Shown piece after piece: positions 19,410-29,908 of a stretch of DNA of 64,000 nucleotides. The DNA is taken from assembly GCA_022457065.1 (NCBI GenBank), contig JAJGBQ010000005.1, positions 3,100,001 through 3,164,000 on the forward strand, written 5' to 3'. A model generated the notes under the pieces. The model was not told the origin of the DNA. It did no database searches and saw nothing but the letters and a program-made list of their open reading frames with translations. The DNA comes from Curvularia sp. ZM96 (Eukaryota > Ascomycota > Dothideomycetes > Pleosporales > Pleosporaceae). Positions within the stretch are counted from its first letter, which is position 1, and the number at the start of each line of letters is the position of its first letter. A program made the position numbers and the translations under genes.

Positions 19410-20006
19410 CTAGCGGACTTCCATAACAATCTCATTTGTTACAAACCTCCTTCCACTAAGCGGACTATCGGCGTACGAGAGCAAGTCGGTCTTTGTCACT
19501 TCGTTTCCCGACTTTGCCCAGCCTCCCTTGAACACCCCTTTGGCAGTAATCTTGTATTTTGCAGGCTTGCGATCCGGCATCCATGGCCTGTTGAACACGA
19601 CTTCAATCTCCTCTTGCGAGCCAGGCGCTAACGTAATCAACTGTTTTGGAGGCGGCGGCACCTTGCGATTAATATGCAGTATGGCTTGTTTGATCTCGCT
19701 ATGGCTGGCGTCATCTGTAATGCTGAAGACACCCGTGTCGAGTGCGAATGGATCGATTGGCGTGCCCCATTTAAGTACTGTGTAGTAGGCATTTGAGTGA
19801 TGGTTCTCCAGGGTGACAATAAGAGTCGGGGGGTCGTAAGATGTTTGGTTGAGCAGTATGTTTAAGCCAGGCACGCCGTTGTTTGAGGTAGGGTGTGGTA
19901 CACTGAATTCCAGGGGTAAGGGCGATTGGTAGATGTAGAATGCGCCAAGGAGAGTGATGACCAGACCGGTTAAGAAAGCGATTCGCAGGTTACAGACGGC
20001 TGCCAT
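19410..20006 (-). CDS. Hypothetical membrane-anchored protein
   Basis: A single-exon frame of 198 codons. Residues 9-28 form one strong hydrophobic segment, so the protein is probably anchored by an N-terminal signal anchor with its bulk outside the cytosol; two N-x-S/T-type sites are possible. The body has beta-sandwich-like features: TLIVTLENHHSNAYYTVLKWGTP, then DPFALDTGVFSITDD, then APGSQEEIEVVF. This pattern (a tolerance for a Thr-Pro-Asp turn followed by a strand pair) recurs in a fungal family of small conserved proteins I remember but cannot name. Not recognised at function level. Confidence 0.7.
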   Translation of the reverse strand: MAAVCNLRIAFLTGLVITLLGAFYIYQSPLPLEFSVPHPTSNNGVPGLNILLNQTSYDPPTLIVTLENHHSNAYYTVLKWGTPIDPFALDTGVFSITDDASHSEIKQAILHINRKVPPPPKQLITLAPGSQEEIEVVFNRPWMPDRKPAKYKITAKGVFKGGWAKSGNEVTKTDLLSYADSPLSGRRFVTNEIVMEVR

Positions 20007-20983
20007 TGCAGTGGCAGGCTTTTCGGCTACATGTGTATCAGGGGCTAGTAGTGAGAAGGAGATTCAAACTACTCTTGTCCATCTGGGTTGGGAATGTGAG
20101 CATAAAGGGACCAACGGCCAAGGAGACAGCATTGCCGACTCCCCGCATGCTGGATCTCAAACGGGGTAGACTTGTGCGCTCAGGTCATGCGAATATACCT
20201 TGTAGAACGAATCAACTTATCGAACCCCATGGCTACAAGACCGATTTCGTTGCTTGATCCGTTGCCTGCCCCTGGTTGGACGCGGGGGTTTGGCGCTAGT
20301 ATAGATTAACCTGCCCGACATGGATCTCAACTCCGAAGTGCATCATCGCTGTTCTTGAATGAACTATTGTGTGTTGCGATTGAGGTATGTGAGAGGCTTG
20401 TATGGCGAACACTGGTACCTTTGACACGACAAGCCTTACCAAGTATCTTGTCAAGCCATATCAAACTGCGCCCGAAGAAGCACCGTAGGAGAGTGCTATT
20501 TACCGAATAGGTATTTGCTGCCGTGGCACGATAGGGGATCGGCTCAAGAAATCAAATGGACGACCCGCAAATCAGATAGTCAAATACCAATCGTCAGTAG
20601 TGAGTTGAGTAAAGAAGGTGTCTATTTACTCCGAAAAGAAATCCTAATATGTCCCGATAGTCTAGTCACGTGCTACTACACCACACCACACCAGCATGTC
20701 CCCCCTACGTCATGGCCCAGTATCAGTATAGCAACACCAACAAGTAACAGATTCAATGATACAGCCTATTCTTGATCCCTGTAGCTATTTCTGGCCCTAA
20801 ATGCAATGTCTAACTGCTGCGCCCCTCTTGGCTTGCGTGCATCCCGAAGGTTCAACGTCGATCTTGGACGCCTGAATGCAGCGCACGCCTAAAATCACAA
20901 AACCATGTGTGAGGTGATTTCTGGATGCATACACGTATTCTTCGCACTCCCGATATGCATCGAACACTATTTCCCCTTGCAAC
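20007..20983. other. Divergent intergenic region between two orphan genes
   Basis: 977 bp between two divergent starts. The part near 20560-20660 is AT-rich. No gene, RNA or repeat is recognised. Confidence 0.5.
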
Positions 20984-22562
20984 ATGAGGACGTCTGCGCA
21001 CATCTCTGTTACCAGCCAGGACGCCATTGGAGAACAGACTGGACATGTTCAATCGATAGAAATGCAGCGCCTCGATGACGGATCCCAGTCAGCTTTGCTG
21101 TACCAAAAGACGGAGAATCGCGAAGGAAGTCTTAAAACGACATGGTCGTCCGCTCCTTGGAGAATAACCCTTGTTATTCTTGCGCTTCCTATTGCGCTCG
21201 CCGTCATCGTAGTCCTTGCGGCCGCTGCAGAAATGGCATCCCAAAGCTACATCAGAGGCCGAGACTGCTATCCCAATGGCCTCTGGAAAGAATTGCCAGG
21301 CGCGACATGGCGCATCATGGATTCTTCGTACTTTTTTACGCCAAACCTCAGCTTTGGAGCCTTTACCTTCACCCAGGTCAAGGTCATCGATATTGCTTGG
21401 GATCTCATTATCGGCAGAGGTGGGCAGCTCCTGCTAGCTTGGGTCAACTATCGCGTCTTTAATGAGTGGTTGGTGTATCACATGGAGATGCATCTCACGT
21501 CCTACAAACTCTACGCAGCTGTCGCATTCGGAACGACAACCATGGCCACGCTGGGTGTGTTAGCAAAAGAGTTTCTGGCTTTTGGCAAGAAGTCCTGGAG
21601 TCGCCTCTTCAGGTGGCTTGGGATACTGTCTATGTTGCTGTCAACTTTGTACGTGCTGGCATTCCCGACCTTGATGGCGGCCATGACTGGTTACATCACG
21701 ACGTATGAGCTGTACATTGAGAACTACGAACACAATCTCATCGAATGGAGCAAAATCAGACGAGTGACACACGTCATTCACGATGCGGATAGATTGGGCT
21801 ACGGTGGCCCCTTGATTATCACAGAAAACGACGCTGCTCTTAATGAAGCTGTCAATGTTTGTATGTTACATGTAGACTACTTTATTAATTGGCTGACTTT
21901 CTATAGATGTACAGCAATTCCCAGAAGGAACCGATGGACAAGTAGGACTGATAAGAGATGGCCCTGGCTACTGGGAGCTAAGAAATGTCACCATGTCTTC
22001 GAACTGGATCATAGAAGGGCAATCTGAACCCATTCAGCTCAAAGCCCCAAGCCTTAACATCACAACCTACCAGCTTGGATCAGGAGAACTAAAACCACCA
22101 GCCGAGGTATACAATCAATTTGCGTTTGCTTTAGAGGATCGTCCGGCGGATGTATACAGCACGTTTTACTTGCTTGACCACGGCTCTTGCAAGCCCAGCG
22201 AAACATACCAGTGGGGCTTCTCCTACATCTTTCTCTTCATGATGTCAATCTTCAACTTTATCTGGGCATGCATAATGACCGTCATGTGGCTTGATACACG
22301 GCGGGGCTCGAGGATGTACCGAAACGGGCGGAGACCAGGGTTGTTGCGCAGCATCATGGACTACTCAGCCGCCATCAGGCAGGAGCTTGGTACCGAAGCT
22401 GAGTTCTTGGAGGAAGACGAGTTACGTAAACGTTTGGCGCAAAGTGGGAGTGCGTTGATAGTGCCGAGCAATGAGCTCAGGATATCACGGGTGGGGACTG
22501 GGGAAGTCCAAGAAAAGGAGAGGAGTTGGCGGAGAAGAATGACAAGAGGAAGCACATTCTGA
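20984..22562 (+). CDS. Fungal multi-pass membrane protein, uncharacterised
   Basis: Inferred exons 20984-21860 and 21907-22562 encode 510 residues. The order is: a polar N-terminal tail (about 1-55), a hydrophobic segment near 62-84 (ITLVILALPIALAVIVVLAA), a non-cytosolic loop, two or three central membrane segments between about 145 and 245, a long loop to about 385 with a Gly-rich stretch (EGTDGQVGLIRDGPGYWELR) and N-glycosylation-type sites, a last segment near 405-430, and a basic/acidic C-terminal tail. The splice phase restores a continuous NVYVQQFPEGTDG reading. I recall related proteins in many Dothideomycetes, often as expanded families, but no function is known to me. Its 3' end lies only 88 bp from that of LIG4 (convergent). 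Confidence 0.75.
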
Positions 22563-22650
22563 GAAGCTTACAAGACTTATGGTGTCATGAACATCGTCGT
22601 TTCTATTTAAAAGAAACCCATGATCACAACACGCTGCGCATGGTAGGATT

Positions 22651-25632
22651 TTACCCCCATTGAAACCTCTCCTCGTCCAACTTTGTACCTTCTTCCCAAC
22701 ACTTCTCTACCCATGCTATGCCAACAGTTCGAGCACGTCCAGAAATTCTTAGGTTCTTCCTCTTTGAAGAAAACTTTTCATCGGGTACAACGATATGCGT
22801 GACTCCCTCTTCTTCCTCGTTGTCAGCAATCACCCCATCGCCGAAACGGATATAGTTCTTCGCCAACAGCGCCCTGAATGACCAAGCTTCGTTGTCTCCG
22901 TCAGCAGGAAATGCAGCTTTGACAGTATGAAACATATGAGTCTTCATCTGCTCTAGAGGCCTGCTATCGCCTTCCAGCTGCTCTAGAAGGTCTTCTCGTT
23001 CAGACTCAGAATGACTCTCTGGCTTCGCCATACCTTCCAGTAGTTTTCTCATCTCTTCCACGTCTGTGATATCACGTGTATACGAATCGCCATTTGCATC
23101 GACATGGCTCTCAAAATCGAACTGATCATCGTCATGGAGATAGAACATGTGCCTATTCGGTTCAAAAGGAAGCAGATATGGCACTGCGCCGGCATCTACC
23201 TCATTTTGGGTGATGCAATCCTGGATCCAGATTGGTTTGACAATATTGTTTGTAGCACGCTTTTCGAGCGAAGCAACTTTAATTAGTCGCTTGTCGGCAA
23301 TAACGATCAGATTCTTATCCGTGGAGTCCCGCTGTACAATTTTGCCGCCGTTGGCTTTTATGAGGGCTTCCAGGTCGGCCTTTGACTTTTTTACTGGGTG
23401 TATCTGATCAGTCATAACGTAGAAGCTCAGTCCATCGAAGATTTTGGACTCTGGACCTGCATACGGCGTAGTCACAGCATCGCCACCCATTACTGCAAGT
23501 GGTTTCTTCGTTGTGCGTGCTTTCTTTCGGCGTGACTGCTCTATCTTGAACTCTTTTTCTTTCTCAGATCTTTCCATTTCCGCTTTGGTTTTGACATCCA
23601 AAAATTCTTGAACAGAAAGGGCCTGGTCCCATCGTTTGTCTGTTCGAAGCTGCTTGAAGCGCGGAAAGCGGAGTGTCAACGCAAAGCGGAACTTGTAGGT
23701 ACCTTCGACGCTGGCAGCTTTACACTCCAATACAACAGAGTCTCTGGGTCTAATCCACTGGTCTGGCCTTTCGTATTGCCGATTCTGGTCATGGCCACCT
23801 AGCTCGATGAAGGGAGGTGGTCGCCGAGGATCCCAGTCGTGCCACTTGCCTTCTGTTCGACTTCGTATGGCAGCATAGTCGTCACGACTAAACCCACCAC
23901 CAACCTTGAAGAATGACCAACAATACTCGCGCTTAGGGTCACCTTGATTTGCGGTCTTGTTTGTAAGTAACGCACAAAGGAAAGAGGAATGGGCACCACC
24001 GCGATGTCCGGAGCCAAAGTACCCGCCTACGACAATGCAGTCGAGTGACTCTCCGAACTCGGACATGTACTCTGGCTTTACCTTCATCCAGTCATTGTTC
24101 CGTTGGTTCAAACGGTACATTGAACGAGGGTTTTTCAATACCAGTCCCTCAGAGGATTCCGCAACCACCTTGCGAAGTGCTGGCTCGATCTCTGTGTGAG
24201 AACGCGCTTCAATATAAGGATGGATTTCCAGTCTGCGATGTACACCTTTGACAGCGCTTTCCAGAGCACGACGGCGATCACGCAGCGTATACTGGGTGAG
24301 CAACATATCGTTTAGGTATAAGCAGTCAAACACTCGAAATAGTGGTCGCTGACCAGTCTGTTGGTTGGTTGTGTTCTCTTTTTCGGATAATGCTGCCGTT
24401 TTGAGAGTACCAAAACCAACAATGTGATCGGTCTCCATGTCCCAAGTAATCATTTCGCCGTCAAGAATAATATTTCTCACATTCTGCCCGAATGCGTCGG
24501 TTATGAACCGTGTGAGTGCTCCGGCATCGTCACCGTGGAAGTGTCTTCCGTAAAGGTAAGCGTAGTCTTTTGCCTTTCGTGACCAGAAGCCAAACAACTT
24601 TCCACCTGGCGCCTCTGGATCTTCTACCATGTGTAGTTGCATGCGTTCACCATCAAGCTTCTCTTCGATCCAGAATGTGTCATCATCTGAGTCTCCTTTA
24701 AATTTGGTCACTAGCTTTTCGAAAGAGCCTACTTTGTCCTGGAATTGAGCTAGCTGTGGCTGGAAGCATTGCATCAGACTCAGGCCAGTATTCTCGCTTT
24801 CAAGGCGGATGTTGTGATCGAATAGTTCCCAACAAACGCGTCGGAGATTGGACGACACGTTGAATAGGGTTTCCGCATCTGGGTGCCAGATATCAAGCAA
24901 GGTCTTTTCGGTCGCGCCAATTTTCATCTGGCGAAGAATCATACGGATCAGCCATGTCATCTCCTCAGCATTCATCCTCCGGTAGAATCTCTGAAAGACT
25001 TTGACTTGCTCTTCTTCAGCGCCGACCTGTGACAGTTTATCGAGAGCATTGTTAACTTCGGCAATACTCATGTCGCTGTAGTCGGTCTTGAGCTGCCGCG
25101 ACGATAAGATCTCATAGCATCGTCCAGCAAAGTCACCAGCGGTTGAAGCTGAGGCCTTTTGTAACTGACCAGGCAGCTTCCAGTTGAGCAAATGTTTGGC
25201 GTCATCTGAATCCTTGCCGATTCTGGTGAGCTTGATCAAGACCTTTGCTATTGCTTTCTCTTTCAGACCATACATGGCCCGATCACGGTCCTTTTCTGGA
25301 ATAATAAGACGCATTGCAGGGTAGAAGTCATTTCCCACCTGCTTGCGCCAATTCGTGATGTACCGCTCGACGATGTTCCGCTTGGCTTCGTGGGGCGACA
25401 AGTTTGGGCGGCCGTGCGGTCCAGTCTTCCGGCGGGGGCCTACTGCCTGCTTCTTTTTCTGCGTATCCATAAGAGGATTGAAGAGATCCGTGAACAACGT
25501 ATGGAAAGGCAGTGTTTTGTGTATATTTATCGGTCTGTTTGGGTATTTCTCGTCAAGCTCGTCATCGTGACCATATATGAGAGCATTCTCCCTGACGGCA
25601 TCCGCATCCGGCATGGGCGTGTCTTTGGCCAT
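22651..25632 (-). CDS. LIG4: DNA ligase IV
   Basis: LIG4 seals double-strand breaks at the end of non-homologous end joining, with XRCC4/Lif1. A single frame; start chosen at 25632 (MAKDTPMPDADAV) giving 993 residues, with an alternative in-frame ATG at 25656. The N-terminal DNA-binding domain is followed by the adenylation motif EEKLDGERM with the AMP-accepting lysine near residue 325, further ligase motifs (LDGEMITWD, EGLVLKN, WMKVKPEY), the OB fold, then two BRCT domains: the first near 680-770 (FDGLSFYVMT...), the second at the C-terminus ending in the tryptophan-rich GIAWVEKCWEEG. Length, domain order and motifs fit the family. No introns seen. Divergent from IRS4 with 357 bp between starts. 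Confidence 0.96.
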   Translation of the reverse strand: MAKDTPMPDADAVRENALIYGHDDELDEKYPNRPINIHKTLPFHTLFTDLFNPLMDTQKKKQAVGPRRKTGPHGRPNLSPHEAKRNIVERYITNWRKQVGNDFYPAMRLIIPEKDRDRAMYGLKEKAIAKVLIKLTRIGKDSDDAKHLLNWKLPGQLQKASASTAGDFAGRCYEILSSRQLKTDYSDMSIAEVNNALDKLSQVGAEEEQVKVFQRFYRRMNAEEMTWLIRMILRQMKIGATEKTLLDIWHPDAETLFNVSSNLRRVCWELFDHNIRLESENTGLSLMQCFQPQLAQFQDKVGSFEKLVTKFKGDSDDDTFWIEEKLDGERMQLHMVEDPEAPGGKLFGFWSRKAKDYAYLYGRHFHGDDAGALTRFITDAFGQNVRNIILDGEMITWDMETDHIVGFGTLKTAALSEKENTTNQQTGQRPLFRVFDCLYLNDMLLTQYTLRDRRRALESAVKGVHRRLEIHPYIEARSHTEIEPALRKVVAESSEGLVLKNPRSMYRLNQRNNDWMKVKPEYMSEFGESLDCIVVGGYFGSGHRGGAHSSFLCALLTNKTANQGDPKREYCWSFFKVGGGFSRDDYAAIRSRTEGKWHDWDPRRPPPFIELGGHDQNRQYERPDQWIRPRDSVVLECKAASVEGTYKFRFALTLRFPRFKQLRTDKRWDQALSVQEFLDVKTKAEMERSEKEKEFKIEQSRRKKARTTKKPLAVMGGDAVTTPYAGPESKIFDGLSFYVMTDQIHPVKKSKADLEALIKANGGKIVQRDSTDKNLIVIADKRLIKVASLEKRATNNIVKPIWIQDCITQNEVDAGAVPYLLPFEPNRHMFYLHDDDQFDFESHVDANGDSYTRDITDVEEMRKLLEGMAKPESHSESEREDLLEQLEGDSRPLEQMKTHMFHTVKAAFPADGDNEAWSFRALLAKNYIRFGDGVIADNEEEEGVTHIVVPDEKFSSKRKNLRISGRARTVGIAWVEKCWEEGTKLDEERFQWG

Positions 25633-25989
25633 TTTGTGTACATTGAGGACAAGCACCAGCTGGTGGGATGGCGTCGGTATTTGTATACTGTCTCGTGGAT
25701 GCCTGGAGTGTCGCGTTTAGCGTTGCGCGTGTTCACGTGGCTCTTTGGTATGAAAGCGGCTAGCGCACTTTCAGGACATCACCCATGCACAGGTGGATAC
25801 AACGGGGGCTGTCATAAGGCTGAGGATGCTAATCTTAGAAGCTGGAGGTGCGGTTCCACCGCACGTTCTCAGCGGCAGACCCTTTTCTCCTTCTCTCTCT
25901 ATGCTGCAAAGCGCTATCTGCCCCTCGGAACCGATAGCCTTTGGAACCCTTGTGTACGTCATCGTGCTGACCAACCCGATGGACCATAA
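25633..25989. other. Divergent promoter region LIG4 / IRS4
   Basis: 357 bp between two start codons, so the two promoters must share or overlap. No strong TATA box seen. Confidence 0.6.
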
Positions 25990-28086
25990 ATGAGCTCTAC
26001 ACGCAATCAGGGCTGGGTCCCGCAGCCAGCCGGCGATGTACAATACAACGTGCGCAACGCGGCATTGCAAGGAGCCTCGAAAGCCTTCTCTAAGCCCACC
26101 CCGAAGCCGAAGCCGAAGCCTGTAAGCAAAACGTATACCGGAGGAGACAATGCAGCATTGCTGGCGGCCACGAGGGTTGGAACTGGCAGCCCGGCAGCTT
26201 TACAGCGAGACCACACCGAGGGACCTGGAGGCGTCAGCAGACCAATCATCTCCAATACAGCCAACACTACCTCGCTGAGCGTGCATGGCGACCACGCTGA
26301 CCGTGTACCCTCGCCATCCAACATTGCGGCACGACTGGCCGCTGCCCGACACAGCCCTCTGAGGCCCATACCCCAGCCGAGACTCCAGCCTGCGCCCATG
26401 ATGAACGAACAAGAGCCAAACGAAAGGGACATCCTACCTCCTTCTGGTAGTGTGGGCAATATGCTTGCGAGGCTTGAGTCTACGAGGTCTGGTCAGCAGC
26501 CTCGGAAAAGAAGAGACAGTCTTGAGTCGCAATCAATCGTTAGCCATGTCCAGCGACGAGAGCCTGACGACAAGCCCACCGATGATACTCCCATCCCGCC
26601 TACAAATACGCTAGTACAAATGTTTGAACAAGGGAGACCGACAACCCCAGTGGATCAGACATTGGTGCCCTTGCACGTCACTCGAAGTTCCCCGCCCCCT
26701 GTCCGATCCCCGAAGCCGCAACGTGCCTTCACACTACCGCCTGATCCAGAAGATGTTCCCCTTCAAAGGAAAAAAACTCAGACACCACCGCCTGTCAAAC
26801 CGAAACCAAAGCACCAGATCCAGCTGCCTCCACGATACAACGATGGGGCGAGCGACAAAGCATACTTCAATACGCCTAAAAATGATCCTCTGAAGTCTCC
26901 CGTGATCAAGTCAAAACCGGCAGAACTGGCAGCTCTTACAACGACCTTGTCATCACCAAATGCACCATCTCAGAAGGGTTCTCGTCAAACACGGCCAGTG
27001 TCCCCAGGCATGTCAGTGTCGACCCCAAGGCAGAGAAGGAGAACGTCGGCGTCCATGGAAAGCTCAAAACCACCTTCCACGCCATCTTCCTTCAAATCAG
27101 CCAAGGAGGAACAGGACGAAGAAGCAGAGGTGAAGCCCAAACCAACCGTGCCTCCACCTCGTCGGTCAACTACTCGGAAACCGGAATCAGTGCCAGCTTC
27201 GCAAAAATTTCAGCCGACAACTCCGATACAAATGAAACCACGCTCAGGGAACCAAAACCCTAAATCAGTATCCCCATTACCGAACCTTTCGCCTACTCGT
27301 CGGCCAGCATCTCGTGCGGGGACTGCTTCGCCTTCCGTGTATCACAACAATTACCAGCGCGAATCCGTTAAGCAGATCACGCAGCACATGACCGGAGAGT
27401 CTTTGTCAAGTGCCATGATGGGCGCCGCTCTAGCCTCACACTCTCGCAATGGCTCCCCATCGCCCCGCCCCATGTCGGTCGAGCCCCTCTTCCCACCGCG
27501 CAAACAGCACCATCACCACCATCTACCATTTCATCGGTCGCCTTCTCCACAAAAGAACTCTCCTCCAAAGAGTGCTGGGAAGATGCGAACCACCATGCGC
27601 AAAGAGCCTTCGTCGTCAGACGATGAAGATAACAAGGTCGACAAGTATAAAAAGAAAGGTACGCGAATCATGGGTATCAAGGGGAGAAAACATCCAAATA
27701 AGCATCACGAGGGTACCCGAAGGCGATGGCGTGACGAGATTACCGATCGAGAGCGAAAGCGCTACGAAGGAGTCTGGGCGGCGAATAAAGGCCTACATAT
27801 ACCTTCATCACCACGTGCACCGCCTGACGATGATCCGTCCGCCGACGTGCTGAACCTTGTGGTCAGGGAGATCTGGACAAGGAGCCGCTTGCCGACGCAT
27901 GTATTGGAAGAGGTGTGGGACTTGGTAGATGGGCGGGCAATTGGAAGGCTGACAAGATATGAGTTTGTTGTGGGGCTCTGGTTGATTGACCAACGACTCA
28001 AAGGACGGAAATTGCCTGTAAAAGTTAGCGATAGTGTGTGGCAGAGCGCGAGAGGGATTGACATTAAAGTCAAGATGAAACATTGA
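25990..28086 (+). CDS. IRS4: EH-domain protein IRS4 (increased rDNA silencing 4)
   Basis: Irs4/Tax4-type proteins in yeast regulate phosphoinositide turnover through the Inp51 phosphatase, autophagy and rDNA silencing. A single frame of 698 codons. The first ~560 residues are Pro/Ser/Lys-rich and disordered, with a short KPKP tandem repeat near residue 40 (CCGAAG repeat at about 26101-26120). A His run (KQHHHHHL) lies near 507. The C-terminal EH domain spans about 590-690: TDRERKRYEGVWAANKG, then IWTRSRLPTHVLEEVWDLVD, then GRLTRYEFVVGLWLIDQRL. This order and the truncated length of the disordered region fit fungal IRS4. No intron found. Confidence 0.9.
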   Translation: MSSTRNQGWVPQPAGDVQYNVRNAALQGASKAFSKPTPKPKPKPVSKTYTGGDNAALLAATRVGTGSPAALQRDHTEGPGGVSRPIISNTANTTSLSVHGDHADRVPSPSNIAARLAAARHSPLRPIPQPRLQPAPMMNEQEPNERDILPPSGSVGNMLARLESTRSGQQPRKRRDSLESQSIVSHVQRREPDDKPTDDTPIPPTNTLVQMFEQGRPTTPVDQTLVPLHVTRSSPPPVRSPKPQRAFTLPPDPEDVPLQRKKTQTPPPVKPKPKHQIQLPPRYNDGASDKAYFNTPKNDPLKSPVIKSKPAELAALTTTLSSPNAPSQKGSRQTRPVSPGMSVSTPRQRRRTSASMESSKPPSTPSSFKSAKEEQDEEAEVKPKPTVPPPRRSTTRKPESVPASQKFQPTTPIQMKPRSGNQNPKSVSPLPNLSPTRRPASRAGTASPSVYHNNYQRESVKQITQHMTGESLSSAMMGAALASHSRNGSPSPRPMSVEPLFPPRKQHHHHHLPFHRSPSPQKNSPPKSAGKMRTTMRKEPSSSDDEDNKVDKYKKKGTRIMGIKGRKHPNKHHEGTRRRWRDEITDRERKRYEGVWAANKGLHIPSSPRAPPDDDPSADVLNLVVREIWTRSRLPTHVLEEVWDLVDGRAIGRLTRYEFVVGLWLIDQRLKGRKLPVKVSDSVWQSARGIDIKVKMKH

Positions 28087-28448
28087 TACAGGAGTACAAG
28101 CGTTCGTAGATTTACCATGGTATTGGGTTTGGTGCTGTAGATACTAGAGATACCCTTAATCGTAATTTCCTTCCTTTGTTGCTATGAGGACTTGGAATCC
28201 TTGTTCATAATAATTCCCTATTTACAACAATACAATAGCTGAAGTAGTGGTAGTAGGGTAGGTATATGGCGGAGAACCATGATAGTTGAAACTAAACTCG
28301 AATAGATGGTATATGTCAACAGGATGCATAGCTACCTGAGAGCTTACTCGAGCTGTTCCCGCGGAAGCAACAATTACGCCAAGAGAGCTATCTCAAGCTC
28401 TACAAAACTCGCCCAGATATCTCCAAGCCCCCAGTCATCCAATATCTA
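28087..28448. other. Convergent 3' intergenic region
   Basis: 362 bp, AT-richer, between the stops of IRS4 and the JMJD7-like gene. No gene seen. Confidence 0.55.
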
Positions 28449-29579
28449 CTACTCCACCTCCTCACCCCCAGCCAAAAGCCCCGTACTCCTCACAAAATTC
28501 GCCATACTCCAGAACCCGCCGCTAAAATCAAGATCGTACCAGTAATTCACAGCACAGCATATCCCTTCTTCGTTGCAGCTTTGGCCCACTCTATGGTACC
28601 AAAGGGCAGGCAGGTAGAGCATATCGCCTTCTTCGAGCGTCACACGCAGTGGCTGTGAGTATTGTGAGTAAGGTGTGGGGTGAGCGAGCGGCACGTCCGG
28701 GTCCCATGTTGCAAACGGGACGTATTCCTCTGGCTCGTCAACGGCCATGACGAGATTGGCCTTCCCGTCATCACTTGGTGCGGTGGGATTGGGCCGGTAA
28801 GTAGCAGCGAGAACGGACTTTTCGTTCACACAGGGTGCTTCTACGGGTGGAAGCAGGACAAAGTGTTTCTTGCCGAGGATCTGGACGTAGATGTTTTCGT
28901 AGTTGTCTTTGTGCAGGGCGGTTGTCGAGTGCGAGTTTCCGAGCCAGAAGTTGATTGCATCTGGGTCTTTTTCGAGGGCGATGCGGGCAAAGGGGATGGA
29001 GGCGGGGACGTCCGCGAAGAGAGTTGCGTACTCGTTTCTTAGGTTGTCATTTTGAGTTTGTGCGTAGTGCGTAGGGCCAGAGTAAGATGCGTCTTTTTCT
29101 TGACGCTGGATCTTGTCCAAGACAGTTTCAAAAGGCTCCTCGGTCTCGAACGGTTTGACAAAGACGGAGCCGCCGCTGGGGAGGTGCACGACTGAGTCGG
29201 CGTTTCCGTGGGGCGTGATGGCTACGTTGACGGTTTGGCCTCGCATTACTTCTTGGAGGTACTGAGCATTCCATTGCTTGCGGGCACGGAAGGCTGAGGC
29301 TCCATTGCGGATTACGAATGGGCGATTGCGCGCAACATGTCGCATGAACTGTAGTGGTGATGGCTCTTCCTCAAGAATGTCGATGGTAGATGGGTTGAGA
29401 TCATGGTAAGATGTTATCAGGTCTGTAACTCAGTAAGAATTGGAACAACATAGCATCAAGAAATATGAATGCAATAGCAGGGTATTAGAAAAAACGGATG
29501 CACCTCTTACAGCATCTTGCAATGAGCCTTCGCCTTCAAGACCAGTAGGCGCAGGTCTAAAGAAATCAGTAAAATACAT
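28449..29579 (-). CDS. JmjC/cupin oxygenase, JMJD7-like
   Basis: Inferred exons 29579-29504 and 29422-28449 encode 349 residues. Iron-binding residues are visible: HKD (H196, D198) in a TTALHKDNYENIY segment and a later His in ALWYHRVGQ. FWLGNSHSTTALHKDNYEN, YLPALWYHRV and VNYWYDLDF match the human JMJD7 pattern, an Fe(II)/2-oxoglutarate lysyl hydroxylase acting on Drg GTPases. Start MYFTDFFRPA was chosen because it splices in phase to DLITSYHDLN, a family-like stretch, with no better upstream ATG. The GT donor (GTGCAT) is non-standard. The human protein also has reported peptidase activity; whether the fungal one does is unknown. Divergent from IMP1. Confidence 0.88.
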
Positions 29580-29908
29580 ATCGTGCGGGAAGCCATATTA
29601 AACACACCTCAGCCTTGCCTGATCAAGAGTTTTCAAGCCCACTACTTCATCAGTACCCTTAACCATTTTTCCGTGTACATGTGAGTGCGCGCAAACTTCG
29701 TGAAGTGGGATGCCCTCTGGCGGAGTTTGTATGCTAGCGCCGGAGATAGTCTAGCTCTGGTGGGCGTCCATCATTCGTGCAACTCGACTCCCGCGCTCCA
29801 ACGATTACAGAGTCCTACAACGTCAATTGTGCAGACGCGCAAGCCCAAGCAACGCCAAAAGACAAAAGATGCGTAGATGATAGCAGCGCTCCAATCTCTC
29901 TCTTTGTA
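29580..29908. other. Divergent promoter region JMJD7-like / IMP1
   Basis: 329 bp between start codons. The IMP1 frame remains open upstream to 29777, so its true start could be further left. Confidence 0.5.
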
